From positions 1 through 64,000 of the forward strand of contig NZ_SOHL01000023.1 of assembly GCF_004403985.1 (NCBI RefSeq): a stretch of 64,000 nucleotides of DNA. The letters are read 5' to 3'. The notes under the pieces were generated by a model. That model was not told where the DNA came from and searched no databases. It was given only the letters and a program-made list of their open reading frames with translations. The first letter of the stretch is position 1. The number at the start of each line of letters is the position of its first letter. The DNA is from Cryobacterium gelidum. GTDB taxonomy: Bacteria; Actinomycetota; Actinomycetes; Actinomycetales; Microbacteriaceae. Positions 1 to 9,092 of the stretch are shown here, one piece after another. Made by a program: the position numbers and the translations under genes.

Positions 1-2
1 CC

Positions 3-119
3 CGAGCAGCAACGTACCTGGACTGGATTCATAGCTACAATCACCACAGACCCCATACCGGCATCGGCGGCAAATCACCCATCGACCGCGTTCACAACGT
101 CAGTGGGAAGAACAACTAG
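3..119 (+). pseudogene. 3' end of an IS481/IS3-type transposase (cut by window edge)
   Basis: The reading frame from base 3 gives 38 residues ending in a TAG stop. It contains the block YNHHRPHTGIGGKSPIDRV, which is the typical C-terminal end of the rve integrase domain in IS481-type transposases. The final catalytic Glu lies upstream of the window, so it cannot be judged whether the element is intact. The stop shares the tetranucleotide CTAG with the end of the opposing FUSC pseudogene. No terminal inverted repeat is recognisable downstream, so the IS right end is not delimited. Confidence 0.75.
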
Positions 120-1173
120 GCAGACGGCGGGGTTGTCCACCGGTGCGATGCAGCTCCGGGGAGACGGTCGCGGATCAACAGGACGACGGTGATCCCGACC
201 ATGGCACCAATGAGGGTCTCCAAACCGCGGTCAGCGAGCAGGGACATCGGGTCGACCGGGTTGGCGAGTTGGGTCATCAGCAGTATCACGGGCGTGAAAA
301 AAACGAGGGCGAGACCGTAATGGCGCACCATGAATAGTTCCGCCGGGAACTGCAAGACCATGACGAGGATAACCAGCACGGTCGTACCGGGATGCAGCAG
401 CAGGACACCAGCCGTCAAGCCCAGACCGGCATCGGTCCCGAGTACGCGATGGATGCCTTGCTCCACCCGGCTGGGAAGATCGGCACCGGCGAGGGGAACG
501 GCCGCAGCGGCCATGGCCCACTAGGCGTGGCCGATTCCCAGTAGTTGGCCGAGAGCACCGGCGGCTGCAACCGCGACGACATAACGAGTGGCGTGCACGC
601 CTGCCCTGGGGAGCCATGGTCCGGAGCGCGGTTCGGCAGTGCGTCTCGCCGTGGAATCCCAGGTGCGGTTCCTGAACCAGCCGGCGAACCCGACCAGCAG
701 GGAAAAGAGTGCGGATGCGGCGCAGATCAGCGCGGCAGCCCACAGTGGGATGACCGTGGGAATCGACGCGCAGGCCCCCAACGCAAAAAAATGCCGAAGA
801 ATGGCCCGGCGGGTCTGAGCTTTATTTTGTCGGCCACGAGTGAACCGAGTCCGGCCAGGAACGCCTCGATGGAGACCAGCCCCCAGGCCTGAATGTGAGT
901 GATGGACAGTGCCACACCGACAGTCACCCCGGTCAGCAGTACTGCCCCAGACTGGGCCTGGTGCACCAATCGCAGCTGATGGGCTTCACCACGGCCGTAC
1001 TTGCCCGTGAACGCGCCAAAAACGGCATAGATGGTCAACTCGGGGTGGCCAAAAATCAGCAGGACCAGTACCGGGACTGTGACACCCAGACCGACGCGAA
1101 GTGCCGGCCAGTGATCATTGACCGCGGGTGGGACACTGACGAGTGCGCGCACGTAGAGCAGTACCGGGCGCAC
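116..1173 (-). pseudogene. FUSC-family membrane transporter, disrupted
   Basis: Three consecutive minus-strand pieces together make about 350 residues of a FUSC/aromatic-acid-exporter-like membrane protein, with hydrophobic segments such as VTVPVLVLLIFGHPELTIYA and TVLVILVMVLQFPAELFMV. The first piece runs from a GTG near 1173 to about 785. There a run of seven T (minus strand) is one short: adding one T restores the frame into the next piece. The second piece then hits an in-frame TAG at 521-523, and the reading continues in the same frame to 116. Two independent lesions make a simple sequencing error unlikely, although the T-run could be one. An intact FUSC relative lies at 4476-5519. Confidence 0.8.
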
Positions 1174-1336
1174 GGGGTCTCACGGCCTTTCGAACAGAAC
1201 GATGGTGGCGCGGCGTAGACAGCAGAACCCGGTTGGCTGGTTTCACGCCCGAATGCTGCGCTCACCCCAGTCTGTACCGCTTTGCCTGGCCGGTCCAAGA
1301 CTTGAATTCAACCAGTCGATAACCAGACATTATCAA

Positions 1337-2043
1337 TCAGCCCTCGGTGTCGCGCGCTTCGGGCACGACCGACGGAAGCCCCCGATCGAACAGCTCACCC
1401 AGGGAAAGCCGCGCTGCAACGGCCGCGAACGCCCGTGCGGTCACCGAACCAGGCGACGCCGGACTTATTGCCGCAGCGACGCGCGCGGTGGCGACGGGAT
1501 CGACGAGTGGCACAATGCGGGTCCGCGATGACGGTGTGATGGTTTGCACCCACGAATGTGGCACGATGCTGGCCCATTGTTCCGTCTTCATGTGTGCGTG
1601 GAGGGACGCGATCGAATCCGTCTCTACCTGGGGCTCCATTCGAATCTGGTTCTGGCTGAAGGCATCGTCGATCACTTGTCTGCTGCGCATTTCCGTCGTC
1701 AACACAGCGAGGGGGAGCGCAGACGCCTGACGCGAGTCGAGGCCTTCGGTACGATGCCCAGCCGCAACACGCCGGTCACTCCGGATTGGACGGCCTGGAC
1801 CTCCGCCTTGAAAGCGTCATGCTCCGCGAGGATTCGTTTGGCCCAAATCACCAAACGTTCACCCTCCGGCGTCAGCCCTTCAAAGGCATGACCACGATTG
1901 ATCAGAGAAACATTGAGCTCCCGTTCCAATAAGTTGATTGCCGCAGAGAGGGCAGGCTGGGAAACGTTCCACTCGGCGGCCGCACGAGCGAAGTGCCGTT
2001 CCCGGGCCACAGCGACAAAATATTCGAGCTGGCGAAAACGCAC
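1337..2043 (-). pseudogene. LysR-family transcriptional regulator with internal deletion
   Basis: The N-terminal helix-turn-helix is clear (VRFRQLEYFVAVARERHF, then SQPALSAAINLLERELN). A GTG at 2043 is preceded at proper distance by AAAGGAG, which fixes the start. The frame runs through the linker to LRLGIVPKAS, then reads nonsense to a stop at 1699. A second frame from about 1725 to 1337 carries the typical late effector-domain block PLAVLTTEMRSRQVIDDAF and the C-terminus. By comparison with the usual length of about 300 residues, roughly 85-90 codons are missing between the parts, with a frame change. It probably once controlled the neighbouring FUSC gene (inference). Confidence 0.8.
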
Positions 2044-2216
2044 AGGCTCTCCTTTCACTTTGGTAATCAGTGCGGCGTGCACCCCAAGGTAGGCTCGTTT
2101 CGACAGGGTGTGCCGCAACCGCCCTGGGGTAGATCAGCGTCGATCGGCGCGAAACAACTCTCTGGTCGCCAGGCCAAGCAGATCGCACGACAAGAAATGG
2201 TTCTCCTTTGCGCAAA

Positions 2217-3689
2217 ATGAATATGTCCCGGGCGGGAAAGCTCTCGGTTGCCGTCACGGCGCTGCTGGCTCTCGCCGGCGGATTCGTCGGCGTCAGCGCC
2301 GCGACCGCGAGCCAGCCGAACAGCCACGTCCAGCCCCAGACAGCGGTCACCGGCGAAACCTACGTTATCGGCACCGACACTACCTTCGCACCGTTCGAGT
2401 ACCGCAAAGACGGCGAACTGACCGGCATCGACATGGACTTGATTCGTGACATCGCTGCGAATCAGGGCTTCAACGTGGAGATCAAATCGCTCGGCTTCGA
2501 CGCCGCGCTGCAGGCCTTGCAGTCGAACCAGGTCGACGGCGTCATCGCCGGCATGTCGATCACCGACGAGCGCAAGCTGGTTTTCGACTTCTCCGACCCG
2601 TACTTCGACTCCGGCGTGCAGATGGCTGTCGCCGACACCAACACCGAAATCACCGGCTACGCCGACCTGGCCGGCGAGACCGTCGTCGCTAAGCGGGGCA
2701 GTGAGGGCGAAACCTTCGCCAACTCGATCAAAGACGAGTACGGCTTCACCGTTAAGGCCCTCGCCGACTCGGCCACGATGTACGACGACGTCAAGGCCGG
2801 CAATTCTGTCGCCGTCTTCGATGACTACCCGGTGCTCGCCTACGGCATCAACCAGAACAACGGGCTCAAGTCGGTCACCGAGAAGGAACAGGGCAGCTCC
2901 TACGGCTTCGCTGTCAACAAGGGCCAGAACCCCGAGCTGCTGGCTGCCTTCAACACCGGTCTGGCCGAGCTGAAAAGCAACGGTGATTACCAGTCCATTC
3001 TCGACAAGTATCTGGAGCAGCCGGCGCCCGTCGCGGCATCCGGTTTCTTCGGGCTGTTGTCCGACAGTCTGCCTGCCCTCATGAAGGGCCTCGGCCTGAC
3101 CCTCCTCGCGACCGGGCTGTCGATTCTGGTCGCCCTCGTCTTGGGCGTGCTGTTCGGGTTCTGCAAGGTCTCCGAGAGTCGTGTGCTGCGCGGCTTGGCG
3201 AGCATCTACGTGAGTATCTTTCGGGGCACCCCGCTGCTCGTGCAAGCATTCTTCTTCTACTTCGGCCTGCCGCAGCTCACCGGGCAGCCGATCGACGTAC
3301 TCACCGCCGGTGTACTGACCCTGAGCCTCAATGCCGGTGCCTACATGACCGAGATCGTGCGCGGCGGTATCCAGTCGGTCGACCCGGGCCAGACCGAGGC
3401 TGGCCGCAGCCTCGGCCTCGGCTACGTCACGACGATGCGACGCGTCGTGCTGCCGCAGGCCGTGAAGATCATGACACCGTCATTCATCAACCAGTTCGTG
3501 ATGACGCTGAAGGACACCTCTCTCCTGGCGGTGATCGGCTTCGCCGAGCTCACCTACCAGGGCCAGCAGATTTACGCCGCGAACTTTCGCACCGGTGAGA
3601 CCCTGCTGATCGTGGCCGCGCTGTACTTCATCGTCATCAATTTGCTCACCATGCTCTCCAACCAGCTCGACAAGAGGTTCAACAAATGA
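2217..3689 (+). CDS. Polar amino-acid ABC transporter, fused substrate-binding protein and permease
   Basis: This 490-residue protein joins two normally separate parts. A signal peptide (about residues 1-32) leads into a family-3 solute-binding domain (about 45-270; [20 protein letters not shown], later [13 protein letters not shown]). A HisM/GlnP-type permease domain (about 280-490) follows, with several membrane helices and the EAA-type loop [20 protein letters not shown]. The predicted role is uptake of glutamine, glutamate or another polar amino acid with the ATPase encoded next. The start is uncertain: TTG 2208, ATG 2217 and ATG 2223 are in frame and none has a strong ribosome site; ATG 2217 was chosen. 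The stop overlaps the ATPase start by four bases. Confidence 0.9.
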   Translation: MNMSRAGKLSVAVTALLALAGGFVGVSAATASQPNSHVQPQTAVTGETYVIGTDTTFAPFEYRKDGELTGIDMDLIRDIAANQGFNVEIKSLGFDAALQALQSNQVDGVIAGMSITDERKLVFDFSDPYFDSGVQMAVADTNTEITGYADLAGETVVAKRGSEGETFANSIKDEYGFTVKALADSATMYDDVKAGNSVAVFDDYPVLAYGINQNNGLKSVTEKEQGSSYGFAVNKGQNPELLAAFNTGLAELKSNGDYQSILDKYLEQPAPVAASGFFGLLSDSLPALMKGLGLTLLATGLSILVALVLGVLFGFCKVSESRVLRGLASIYVSIFRGTPLLVQAFFFYFGLPQLTGQPIDVLTAGVLTLSLNAGAYMTEIVRGGIQSVDPGQTEAGRSLGLGYVTTMRRVVLPQAVKIMTPSFINQFVMTLKDTSLLAVIGFAELTYQGQQIYAANFRTGETLLIVAALYFIVINLLTMLSNQLDKRFNK

Positions 3690-4450
3690 GCAAGAACAGC
3701 GCCGGCAGCAGAATTCCCGCCGGCAGTAAAGTCAGCGTCAGGGGACTGCGCAAGTCGTTTGGCTCCAACGAGGTGCTCAAGGGACTGGACGTCGAGATCA
3801 GCGAGGGCGAGGTCGTCTGTGTCATCGGTCCGTCCGGTTCGGGCAAGTCCACGTTTCTGCGCTGCCTGAACAAACTCGACGAGCTCAGCGCTGGCACGGT
3901 CATCGTCGACGGATTCAACCTCAGCGATAAGACGGTCGACCTCAACGAGGTGCGCCAGCACATCGGCATGGTTTTTCAGCACTTCAACCTGTTCCCGCAC
4001 ATGACGGTACTGCAGAACATCATGCTGGCCCCGGTTGAGTTGAAGAAGCAATCCACAGCAACTGCCCGCGCCAGTGCTCTCAAACTGCTTGACCGGGTGG
4101 GTCTCGCCGAGAAAGCCGATGCCCGCCCTGCCCAGCTCTCCGGCGGCCAGAAACAGCGCGTCGCCATCGCCCGGTCGCTGGCCGTGAACCCTGACATCAT
4201 GCTCTTCGACGAGGCCACAAGCGCCCTCGACCCGGAGATGGTCGGGGAAGTGCTGCAGGTCATCCGTGATCTCGCCGCCGAGGGCATGACCATGGTCGTG
4301 GTCACCCACGAGATGGGTTTCGCCCGCGAGGTCGCGGACCGGGTCATCTTCATGGCCGACGGCGTCATCGTCGAAGAGGGCACCCCGGCCGAGCTGTTCG
4401 GCAACCCGCAACAGGAACGCACCCAGGACTTCCTCTCGAAAGTGCTCTAA
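3686..4450 (+). CDS. glnQ: Polar amino-acid ABC transporter ATP-binding protein
   Basis: This 254-residue ATPase energises the fused permease encoded just upstream; the two genes overlap by ATGA and are surely cotranscribed. Walker A is GPSGSGKST (about residues 50-58), the Q-loop lies in [11 protein letters not shown], the signature is LSGGQKQR, Walker B is [15 protein letters not shown], and the switch His is in VVTHEMGF. The pattern [15 protein letters not shown] is characteristic of the GlnQ/HisP polar amino-acid group. The substrate is not decided by the ATPase. The symbol denotes family rather than proven glutamine specificity. Confidence 0.9.
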   Translation: MSKNSAGSRIPAGSKVSVRGLRKSFGSNEVLKGLDVEISEGEVVCVIGPSGSGKSTFLRCLNKLDELSAGTVIVDGFNLSDKTVDLNEVRQHIGMVFQHFNLFPHMTVLQNIMLAPVELKKQSTATARASALKLLDRVGLAEKADARPAQLSGGQKQRVAIARSLAVNPDIMLFDEATSALDPEMVGEVLQVIRDLAAEGMTMVVVTHEMGFAREVADRVIFMADGVIVEEGTPAELFGNPQQERTQDFLSKVL

Positions 4451-4475
4451 ACGCGACCGACACGGGCGGTCAAGC

Positions 4476-5519
4476 TCAGGCGCGGTCGCCGACGATCTCC
4501 TCGCGCACCCGGCGCAGGTCTTCCATGAGTGAGCCGATCAGAATCCAGTGGTCCGGGTGCGGCGTCACGATGCGCAGCGGCGCGGTCAGAGCGGGCATTT
4601 CGGGTGCGGGCGGCTCCGGAAACGCCCGCAGGTCACCCTCCGCGCGGGCGAGGAGCTCCAGGTCGTGAGCGGCCCGCGCCAGCTCCCGTGAGAAGGCCTG
4701 AACGGTTGGCTCGAACTGCAGGGATGGGTCATAGTGGTCGTGCAGTGCACGAGTCATGCCGATTGCGCGAGTCACCAGAGTCGGCAGTCGTTCGATCATG
4801 TCGTGGTCGGCGTCGAGGGCCTTTCGCAGCTTGGCCTTGCGCGGGTTGAGCATGAGGCTCTCCTCTGCCTGCGCGATGGCCTTCTCCGCCGACGCGAGCA
4901 TGGGGCGCAGCAGCCGGGCCTTGATCATCAACTCCATCAGGTCGATCGGGTTCTGTGGGGTGCGCAGCGCCCGGGCGATGCGGTCGAAGGTATCGGCCAG
5001 TTCACGAGCCAGTAGGCCGACGGCGTCGCGGGCGGGCGCAATCAGTACCGGGGGAACGATGAGGGCATTGATGACGAGGGCGATTCCCGCGCCGATGAAC
5101 GTCTCGAAGATTCGATCGAGGGCGTACCCGGGTGTCGTGGCACCGAGGGCGAGTACGAGCATGGCACTGATGGGAATCTGGCTCGCGGAGGACGGGGACA
5201 GGCGCAGTGCCCAGGCAACGAGCAGGCTGACCATAATCGTGCCGAGCACGACCCAGCTGGACTCGCCGAGGAAGAAACCGATCGTGGAAGCGATGATGAC
5301 ACCGCCGATGACGCCCGCGGTGCGTTCGATCGCTCGCCCGAGGGTCTGGTTGACGCTTGGCTGCACCACGAGCAGGGCAGCGATCGCAGCAAAGATCGGC
5401 AGGTCGCTCGGTAACAGCAGCTGGGAGGCGACCCAGGCCAGGGCGACGGCGACGGCCACCTTGACGACCTGCAGCAGCGGGAGTCGTTTGGAGATGCGCA
5501 GGGCCGAGGTTAGTTTCAC
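4476..5519 (-). CDS. FUSC-family (aromatic acid exporter-like) membrane protein
   Basis: The 347-residue product has an N-terminal membrane half (about residues 15-165) with several hydrophobic helices, including FAAIAALLVVQPSVNQTLGRA, the typical FUSC motif region. A largely helical cytoplasmic half follows. Members are thought to export organic or aromatic acids, but most bacterial ones are uncharacterised and the substrate here is unknown. It is convergent with the ABC ATPase gene, 25 bases away. It is a paralogue in type of the broken FUSC gene at 116-1173, so it may cover that function (inference). Confidence 0.8.
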   Translation of the reverse strand: MKLTSALRISKRLPLLQVVKVAVAVALAWVASQLLLPSDLPIFAAIAALLVVQPSVNQTLGRAIERTAGVIGGVIIASTIGFFLGESSWVVLGTIMVSLLVAWALRLSPSSASQIPISAMLVLALGATTPGYALDRIFETFIGAGIALVINALIVPPVLIAPARDAVGLLARELADTFDRIARALRTPQNPIDLMELMIKARLLRPMLASAEKAIAQAEESLMLNPRKAKLRKALDADHDMIERLPTLVTRAIGMTRALHDHYDPSLQFEPTVQAFSRELARAAHDLELLARAEGDLRAFPEPPAPEMPALTAPLRIVTPHPDHWILIGSLMEDLRRVREEIVGDRA

Positions 5520-5550
5520 TGGTCAAGGGTAACCCCGGGCCGGGTAAGTC

Positions 5551-5574
5551 AAGCGGATGCCGGCGCATCCGCTT
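5551..5574. terminator. Hairpin between the FUSC gene and tctA
   Basis: A perfect 10-bp inverted repeat (AAGCGGATGC, loop CGGC, GCATCCGCTT) lies downstream of tctA and upstream of the FUSC start. Both arms contain the octamer GCGGATGC that recurs through the window. On the minus strand it could end tctCBA transcription, but there is no long U tract, so its role as terminator is only probable. Confidence 0.5.
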
Positions 5575-5714
5575 TCACGGTCTGCCCAATCGGCACGCCG
5601 AGAAACCGGGCCTAGTCCTGCCCGGCCCGGCCGGAGCCCTGCTGCGTTTTCGCGGCCCGAGTCCGGGCGGCGGCCGTGGCCGGGTCCTCGGACGTGGCTA
5701 ACCCGATCGATGCA

Positions 5715-7373
5715 CTACCTTCCGCGCCGCCCGGCGCTGGGTCGAACCACTCGAATCACCCGGGCGCTTCCGTCCGACGTCTGGGTTCCGAAGGCATCGA
5801 ACTGCACGGTGGACCCTGCGTCGCTGGCGTAGCCATCGGTGTCATCCATGCCGCCGCCTGTCAGGGGGCCGTCGGTAGGTCCGCCGCGTCCGAAACGACG
5901 ACGCAGGGCCTTGACCAGCGGCGGGCCGATCAGGAACAGCACGATCACGATGTAGACCACGACGGCAACCGGTTCGCTCACAAGCGCAGCGGGGTCGCCA
6001 GCGCTGATCTGCAGTGCGCGGCGCAGCTGGCGTTCCATCTCCGGGCCGAGGATAGCGCCGACGATGATCGGCAGCACCGGAAAACCGAAGCGCCTGGCCA
6101 TGTAGCCCAGGGCGCCGAGCAGGAGCAGAATGCCGATGTTGAAGGTTTGCATTCCTGCCGCGTAGGCGCCGAGGGTTGCGAAGAACAGAATCCCCGCGTA
6201 GAGGTAGGGGCGTGGAATGCGCAGCAGCTTCGCCCAGAGCGGTGCCAGAGGCAGGTTGAGCGCGAGCAGCAGGGTGTTGCCGATGAACAGGCTCGCGATC
6301 AGGGTCCACACCAGAACAGGTTCGGTCTGGAACAGTAGCGGACCGGGGTGGATGCCGTACTGGTTGAACGCGAGGATCATCACGGCGGCTGTCGCCGTGG
6401 TGGGAAGACCGAGGGTCAGCAGCGGCACGAGCGTTCCGGCGGCCGAGGCGTTGTTGGCTGCTTCCGGCCCGGCTACGCCCTCGATGGCGCCGTGCCCAAA
6501 CTGCTCGGGATGCTTGGACAGCTTCTTTTCCGTCACATAGGAAAGGAAGGTCGGGATCTCGGCGCCGCCGGCCGGGATGGCCCCGAACGGAAAGCCGATG
6601 ACCGTGCCGCGCAGCCACGGCTTCCAGGAGCGCTTCCAGTCGTCCTTGCCCATCCAAGGCACACCCACCGGGATGGTTGCGGGGGTACCGTGCCGCAGGT
6701 GCGCAGCAATCCACAACGCTTCACCGACCGCGAACAGGGCGACGGCGATGACGACGACGTCGATGCCGCCGGAGAGCAGCGGCTGGCCGAACGTCAGTCG
6801 TGGCTGCCCGGTCGTGCCGTCGAGGCCGACCAAGCCGATGGTGAGGCCGATGAACAGCGAGGCGAGCCCGCGAATGCGGCTCGAGCCGAGCACGGTGCTC
6901 ACCGCGATGAAAGCGAAAACCATCATGGCGAAGTACGAGGGGGCCCCGAGCCCGATAGCGATCGCCACCACGAACGGGGCGACGAAGACGAGGGCACCCG
7001 TGGCCAGGGTTCCGGCAACGAAGGAGCCGATCGCCGCCGTTGCGAGCGCTTGGGCGCCGCGGCCGGCCTTGGCCATTTTGTTACCCTCGAGCGCTGTGAC
7101 GACCGAGGAAGATTCACCGGGGGTGTTGAGCAGAATCGACGTCGTCGACCCGCCGTACATGCCCCCGTAGTAGATGCCGGCGAACATGATCAGCGATCCG
7201 GTCACATCAAGCGCGTAGGTGAGTGGCAGCAGCAGGGCCACGGTCATGGCCGGTCCGATGCCGGGTAACACGCCGACGGCGGTGCCGAGCAGCACACCGA
7301 TGAGGGCGAACAGAAGGTTCTGCAGGGTCAGCGCGTTGCTGAACCCCTCCATCAGCAGGGCGAGGTTGTCCAT
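5715..7373 (-). CDS. tctA: Tripartite tricarboxylate transporter, large permease subunit TctA
   Basis: The 552-residue protein is the 12-helix-class permease of a TctABC system, which takes up citrate or related carboxylates driven by an ion gradient. Diagnostic blocks are the glycine- and proline-rich [19 protein letters not shown] near residue 35, [18 protein letters not shown] near 70, and [17 protein letters not shown] near 260. Family members are about 500 residues; the extra length is a hydrophilic C-terminal tail of about 40 residues. It follows tctB with no gap, in the order tctC-tctB-tctA on the minus strand. The exact carboxylate is unknown. Confidence 0.92.
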   Translation of the reverse strand: MDNLALLMEGFSNALTLQNLLFALIGVLLGTAVGVLPGIGPAMTVALLLPLTYALDVTGSLIMFAGIYYGGMYGGSTTSILLNTPGESSSVVTALEGNKMAKAGRGAQALATAAIGSFVAGTLATGALVFVAPFVVAIAIGLGAPSYFAMMVFAFIAVSTVLGSSRIRGLASLFIGLTIGLVGLDGTTGQPRLTFGQPLLSGGIDVVVIAVALFAVGEALWIAAHLRHGTPATIPVGVPWMGKDDWKRSWKPWLRGTVIGFPFGAIPAGGAEIPTFLSYVTEKKLSKHPEQFGHGAIEGVAGPEAANNASAAGTLVPLLTLGLPTTATAAVMILAFNQYGIHPGPLLFQTEPVLVWTLIASLFIGNTLLLALNLPLAPLWAKLLRIPRPYLYAGILFFATLGAYAAGMQTFNIGILLLLGALGYMARRFGFPVLPIIVGAILGPEMERQLRRALQISAGDPAALVSEPVAVVVYIVIVLFLIGPPLVKALRRRFGRGGPTDGPLTGGGMDDTDGYASDAGSTVQFDAFGTQTSDGSARVIRVVRPSAGRRGR

Positions 7374-7901
7374 TTAGAGAATTCCCGTCAACAGGCCGGC
7401 CGGCAGGTTGATGCCGAGGCCTAATACGAAGCCGTAGAACGTGCCAACGGCGAGAAGAATGCCGATCACGAGCGCCCAGACGAAGCGGCGGGAGCCGAGC
7501 AGGAGGGCGGATCCGTAGAACAGCAGCGCACTGCCGATCACGAATCCGAGAAAGTCCATCGACAGGGCGAAGACGAGAATCAGTCCGCCGAGGCCGAAGA
7601 CGGTCGGCCAGTGGGCCTGCTGAGAAAGGTCGATGTCCTCGCCGTCCTCGGCATCGGCGTGGCCGCCCCGCAGCACAGAGATCGCCAGGGCGATGGCACA
7701 CAGGCCCAGGCCGATCGCGATGATCGTGGGAACGACCCGCGGTCCCATCACACCGGCATTGATGGCGGTATGACGGATGTTCGCGGTATCGACCGCGATC
7801 ACGATCGCGATCACGGCGAGGAGGGCGGCGACGCCGAGCTCGGAGCGACCCTGGAGTCGGGCGCGCAGCCCGGGAGCTGCTGCTGTGCTGGGGGCGCTCA
7901 T
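7374..7901 (-). CDS. tctB: Tripartite tricarboxylate transporter, small permease subunit TctB
   Basis: This 175-residue protein has four predicted membrane helices, as expected for TctB, after a short Ala-rich cytoplasmic N-terminus starting MSAPSTAAAPG. The start at 7901 lies two bases after the tctC stop; a longer frame upstream overlaps tctC and reads as low-complexity Arg-rich sequence, so it was not used. The stop abuts the tctA start. It is the least conserved part of Tct systems and is recognised mainly by hydropathy and position between tctC and tctA. Confidence 0.85.
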   Translation of the reverse strand: MSAPSTAAAPGLRARLQGRSELGVAALLAVIAIVIAVDTANIRHTAINAGVMGPRVVPTIIAIGLGLCAIALAISVLRGGHADAEDGEDIDLSQQAHWPTVFGLGGLILVFALSMDFLGFVIGSALLFYGSALLLGSRRFVWALVIGILLAVGTFYGFVLGLGINLPAGLLTGIL

Positions 7902-7903
7902 GC

Positions 7904-8923
7904 TTAGACCAGACCCAGGGTTTTCAGCACGTCGGCGACGCGGGCGTCCTGCTCGGTGAGGAAGGTGCTGAAGTCGTCGCCGGTCATGAAGGCGTCGGTC
8001 CAGCTGTTCTCCGTCAGGACCTGCTTCCACTCCGGGCTGTCGTGCATCTTCGTTACGGCATCGACGAGGCGAGCGATTTCGGCATCCGTCAGGCCTGGTG
8101 CGGCCAAGAGGCCGCGCCAGTTGGTGAAGACCAGGTCGATGCCCTCTTCGGTGAGGGTGGGGGCGTCAATGACCGGAACGCGCTCCTCGCTCGTGACGGC
8201 GAGCACGCGCAGGCCGCCCGACTTCACCTGTTCGAGGAACTCCCCATAACCGGAGGCCCCGAACTGCAGCTTGCCGCCGAGAATGGCCGGCAGTAGTTCG
8301 CCGCCGCCGTCATAGGGCACGTAGTTGACGGCTGTGGGGTCGATGCCGACGGCATCGGCGAGCTGCATGGGCAGCAGGTGGTCAGGGCCTCCCGGGGAGG
8401 AGCCGCCGCCGACGGCGAAGGAAGCCGGGTCGGCCTTCCAGGCGGTGACGAGATCGTCAATGGTCTTGTAGGGAGAGTCGGCGGCGACGAAGATCGCGCC
8501 GGCTTCTTCGATGAGGCCGGCGATCGGGGTCGCGTCGGCAACCTTGGCATCGCCCTCGTTGGTGTACGCGGCGCCGACGACGCCGAGCCCCATCATGAGC
8601 ATGAAGTTGGCGTTGCCGGTCTCGGTGAGGGTGCGGGCCAGGCCCACGGTTCCGCCGGCGCCGGCCAGGTTGGTGACCTCGGTGCCGGAGGCCAGCCCGA
8701 GGTCGTCCATCACCTTGACCGCTGCGCGACCGGTCACGTCGTAGCCACTGCCGGGAGCGTTGGGAATCATCACCTGAAGGTTTTGGATCGGGCCCTCGTC
8801 GGTGGCCTCGGTGGTCGTGGCGCTGGTGACCCCGCAGGCGCTGAGGGCGAGTGCGACGGCACCGGCGAGAACGACGGTCCCCGCCGTGCGGCGCGTGCGC
8901 GTGGTGCGTGCTGTGATTGGCAT
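7904..8923 (-). CDS. tctC: Tripartite tricarboxylate transporter substrate-binding lipoprotein TctC
   Basis: The 339-residue product has a basic N-terminus, a hydrophobic core and a lipobox (ALALSACG), so it is a lipid-anchored extracytoplasmic receptor of the Bug/TctC family. Typical blocks are MIPNAPGSGYDVTGRA and NLAGAGGTVGLARTL near the mature N-terminus and NYVPYDGGGELLPAILGG in the middle. The start at 8923 is set by GAAGAGGA upstream; longer in-frame starts lack one. It heads the tctCBA operon and is divergent from a CitA/CitB-type two-component system that probably senses the same substrate class (inference). Confidence 0.92.
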   Translation of the reverse strand: MPITARTTRTRRTAGTVVLAGAVALALSACGVTSATTTEATDEGPIQNLQVMIPNAPGSGYDVTGRAAVKVMDDLGLASGTEVTNLAGAGGTVGLARTLTETGNANFMLMMGLGVVGAAYTNEGDAKVADATPIAGLIEEAGAIFVAADSPYKTIDDLVTAWKADPASFAVGGGSSPGGPDHLLPMQLADAVGIDPTAVNYVPYDGGGELLPAILGGKLQFGASGYGEFLEQVKSGGLRVLAVTSEERVPVIDAPTLTEEGIDLVFTNWRGLLAAPGLTDAEIARLVDAVTKMHDSPEWKQVLTENSWTDAFMTGDDFSTFLTEQDARVADVLKTLGLV

Positions 8924-8995
8924 GCTCAAATCCTCTTCGATTTTTGGCGAGCCTCTTTGCTGGCCGAATTCATCCTGCGTGGTGGGTCGGCCGGG

Positions 8996-9006
8996 CACAA
9001 CTTGTG
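8996..9006. promoter_or_regulatory. Small palindrome in the tctC / sensor-kinase divergent promoter region
   Basis: The sequence CACAACTTGTG is a perfect 11-base palindrome. A further GTTGTG at 9019-9024 mirrors its left half. It sits in the 169-base intergenic region shared by tctCBA and the two-component genes, where a response-regulator site is expected. That it is an operator is inference from position and symmetry only. Confidence 0.3.
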
Positions 9007-9092
9007 ACTCTAGTGAACGTTGTGTAGTTTGCGGTTGCGCGCGGGGGGATTGGACAATTTCGGTTTGGCTTCACGATGAGGGAGTATCTCTT

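Noticed and set aside
3..119. Complete insertion sequence at the window start
   Set aside because: Only the last 38 codons are inside the window and no terminal inverted repeat could be identified.
783..800. Programmed frameshift at the T7 run of the FUSC gene
   Set aside because: A further in-frame TAG lies downstream, and the neighbouring regulator is also broken, so decay is the simpler reading.
2067..3245. Long minus-strand open frame opposite the fused ABC transporter
   Set aside because: It is a shadow of a high-GC gene; the plus strand has clear domains and the minus frame has Asp/Glu/Val/His-rich nonsense.
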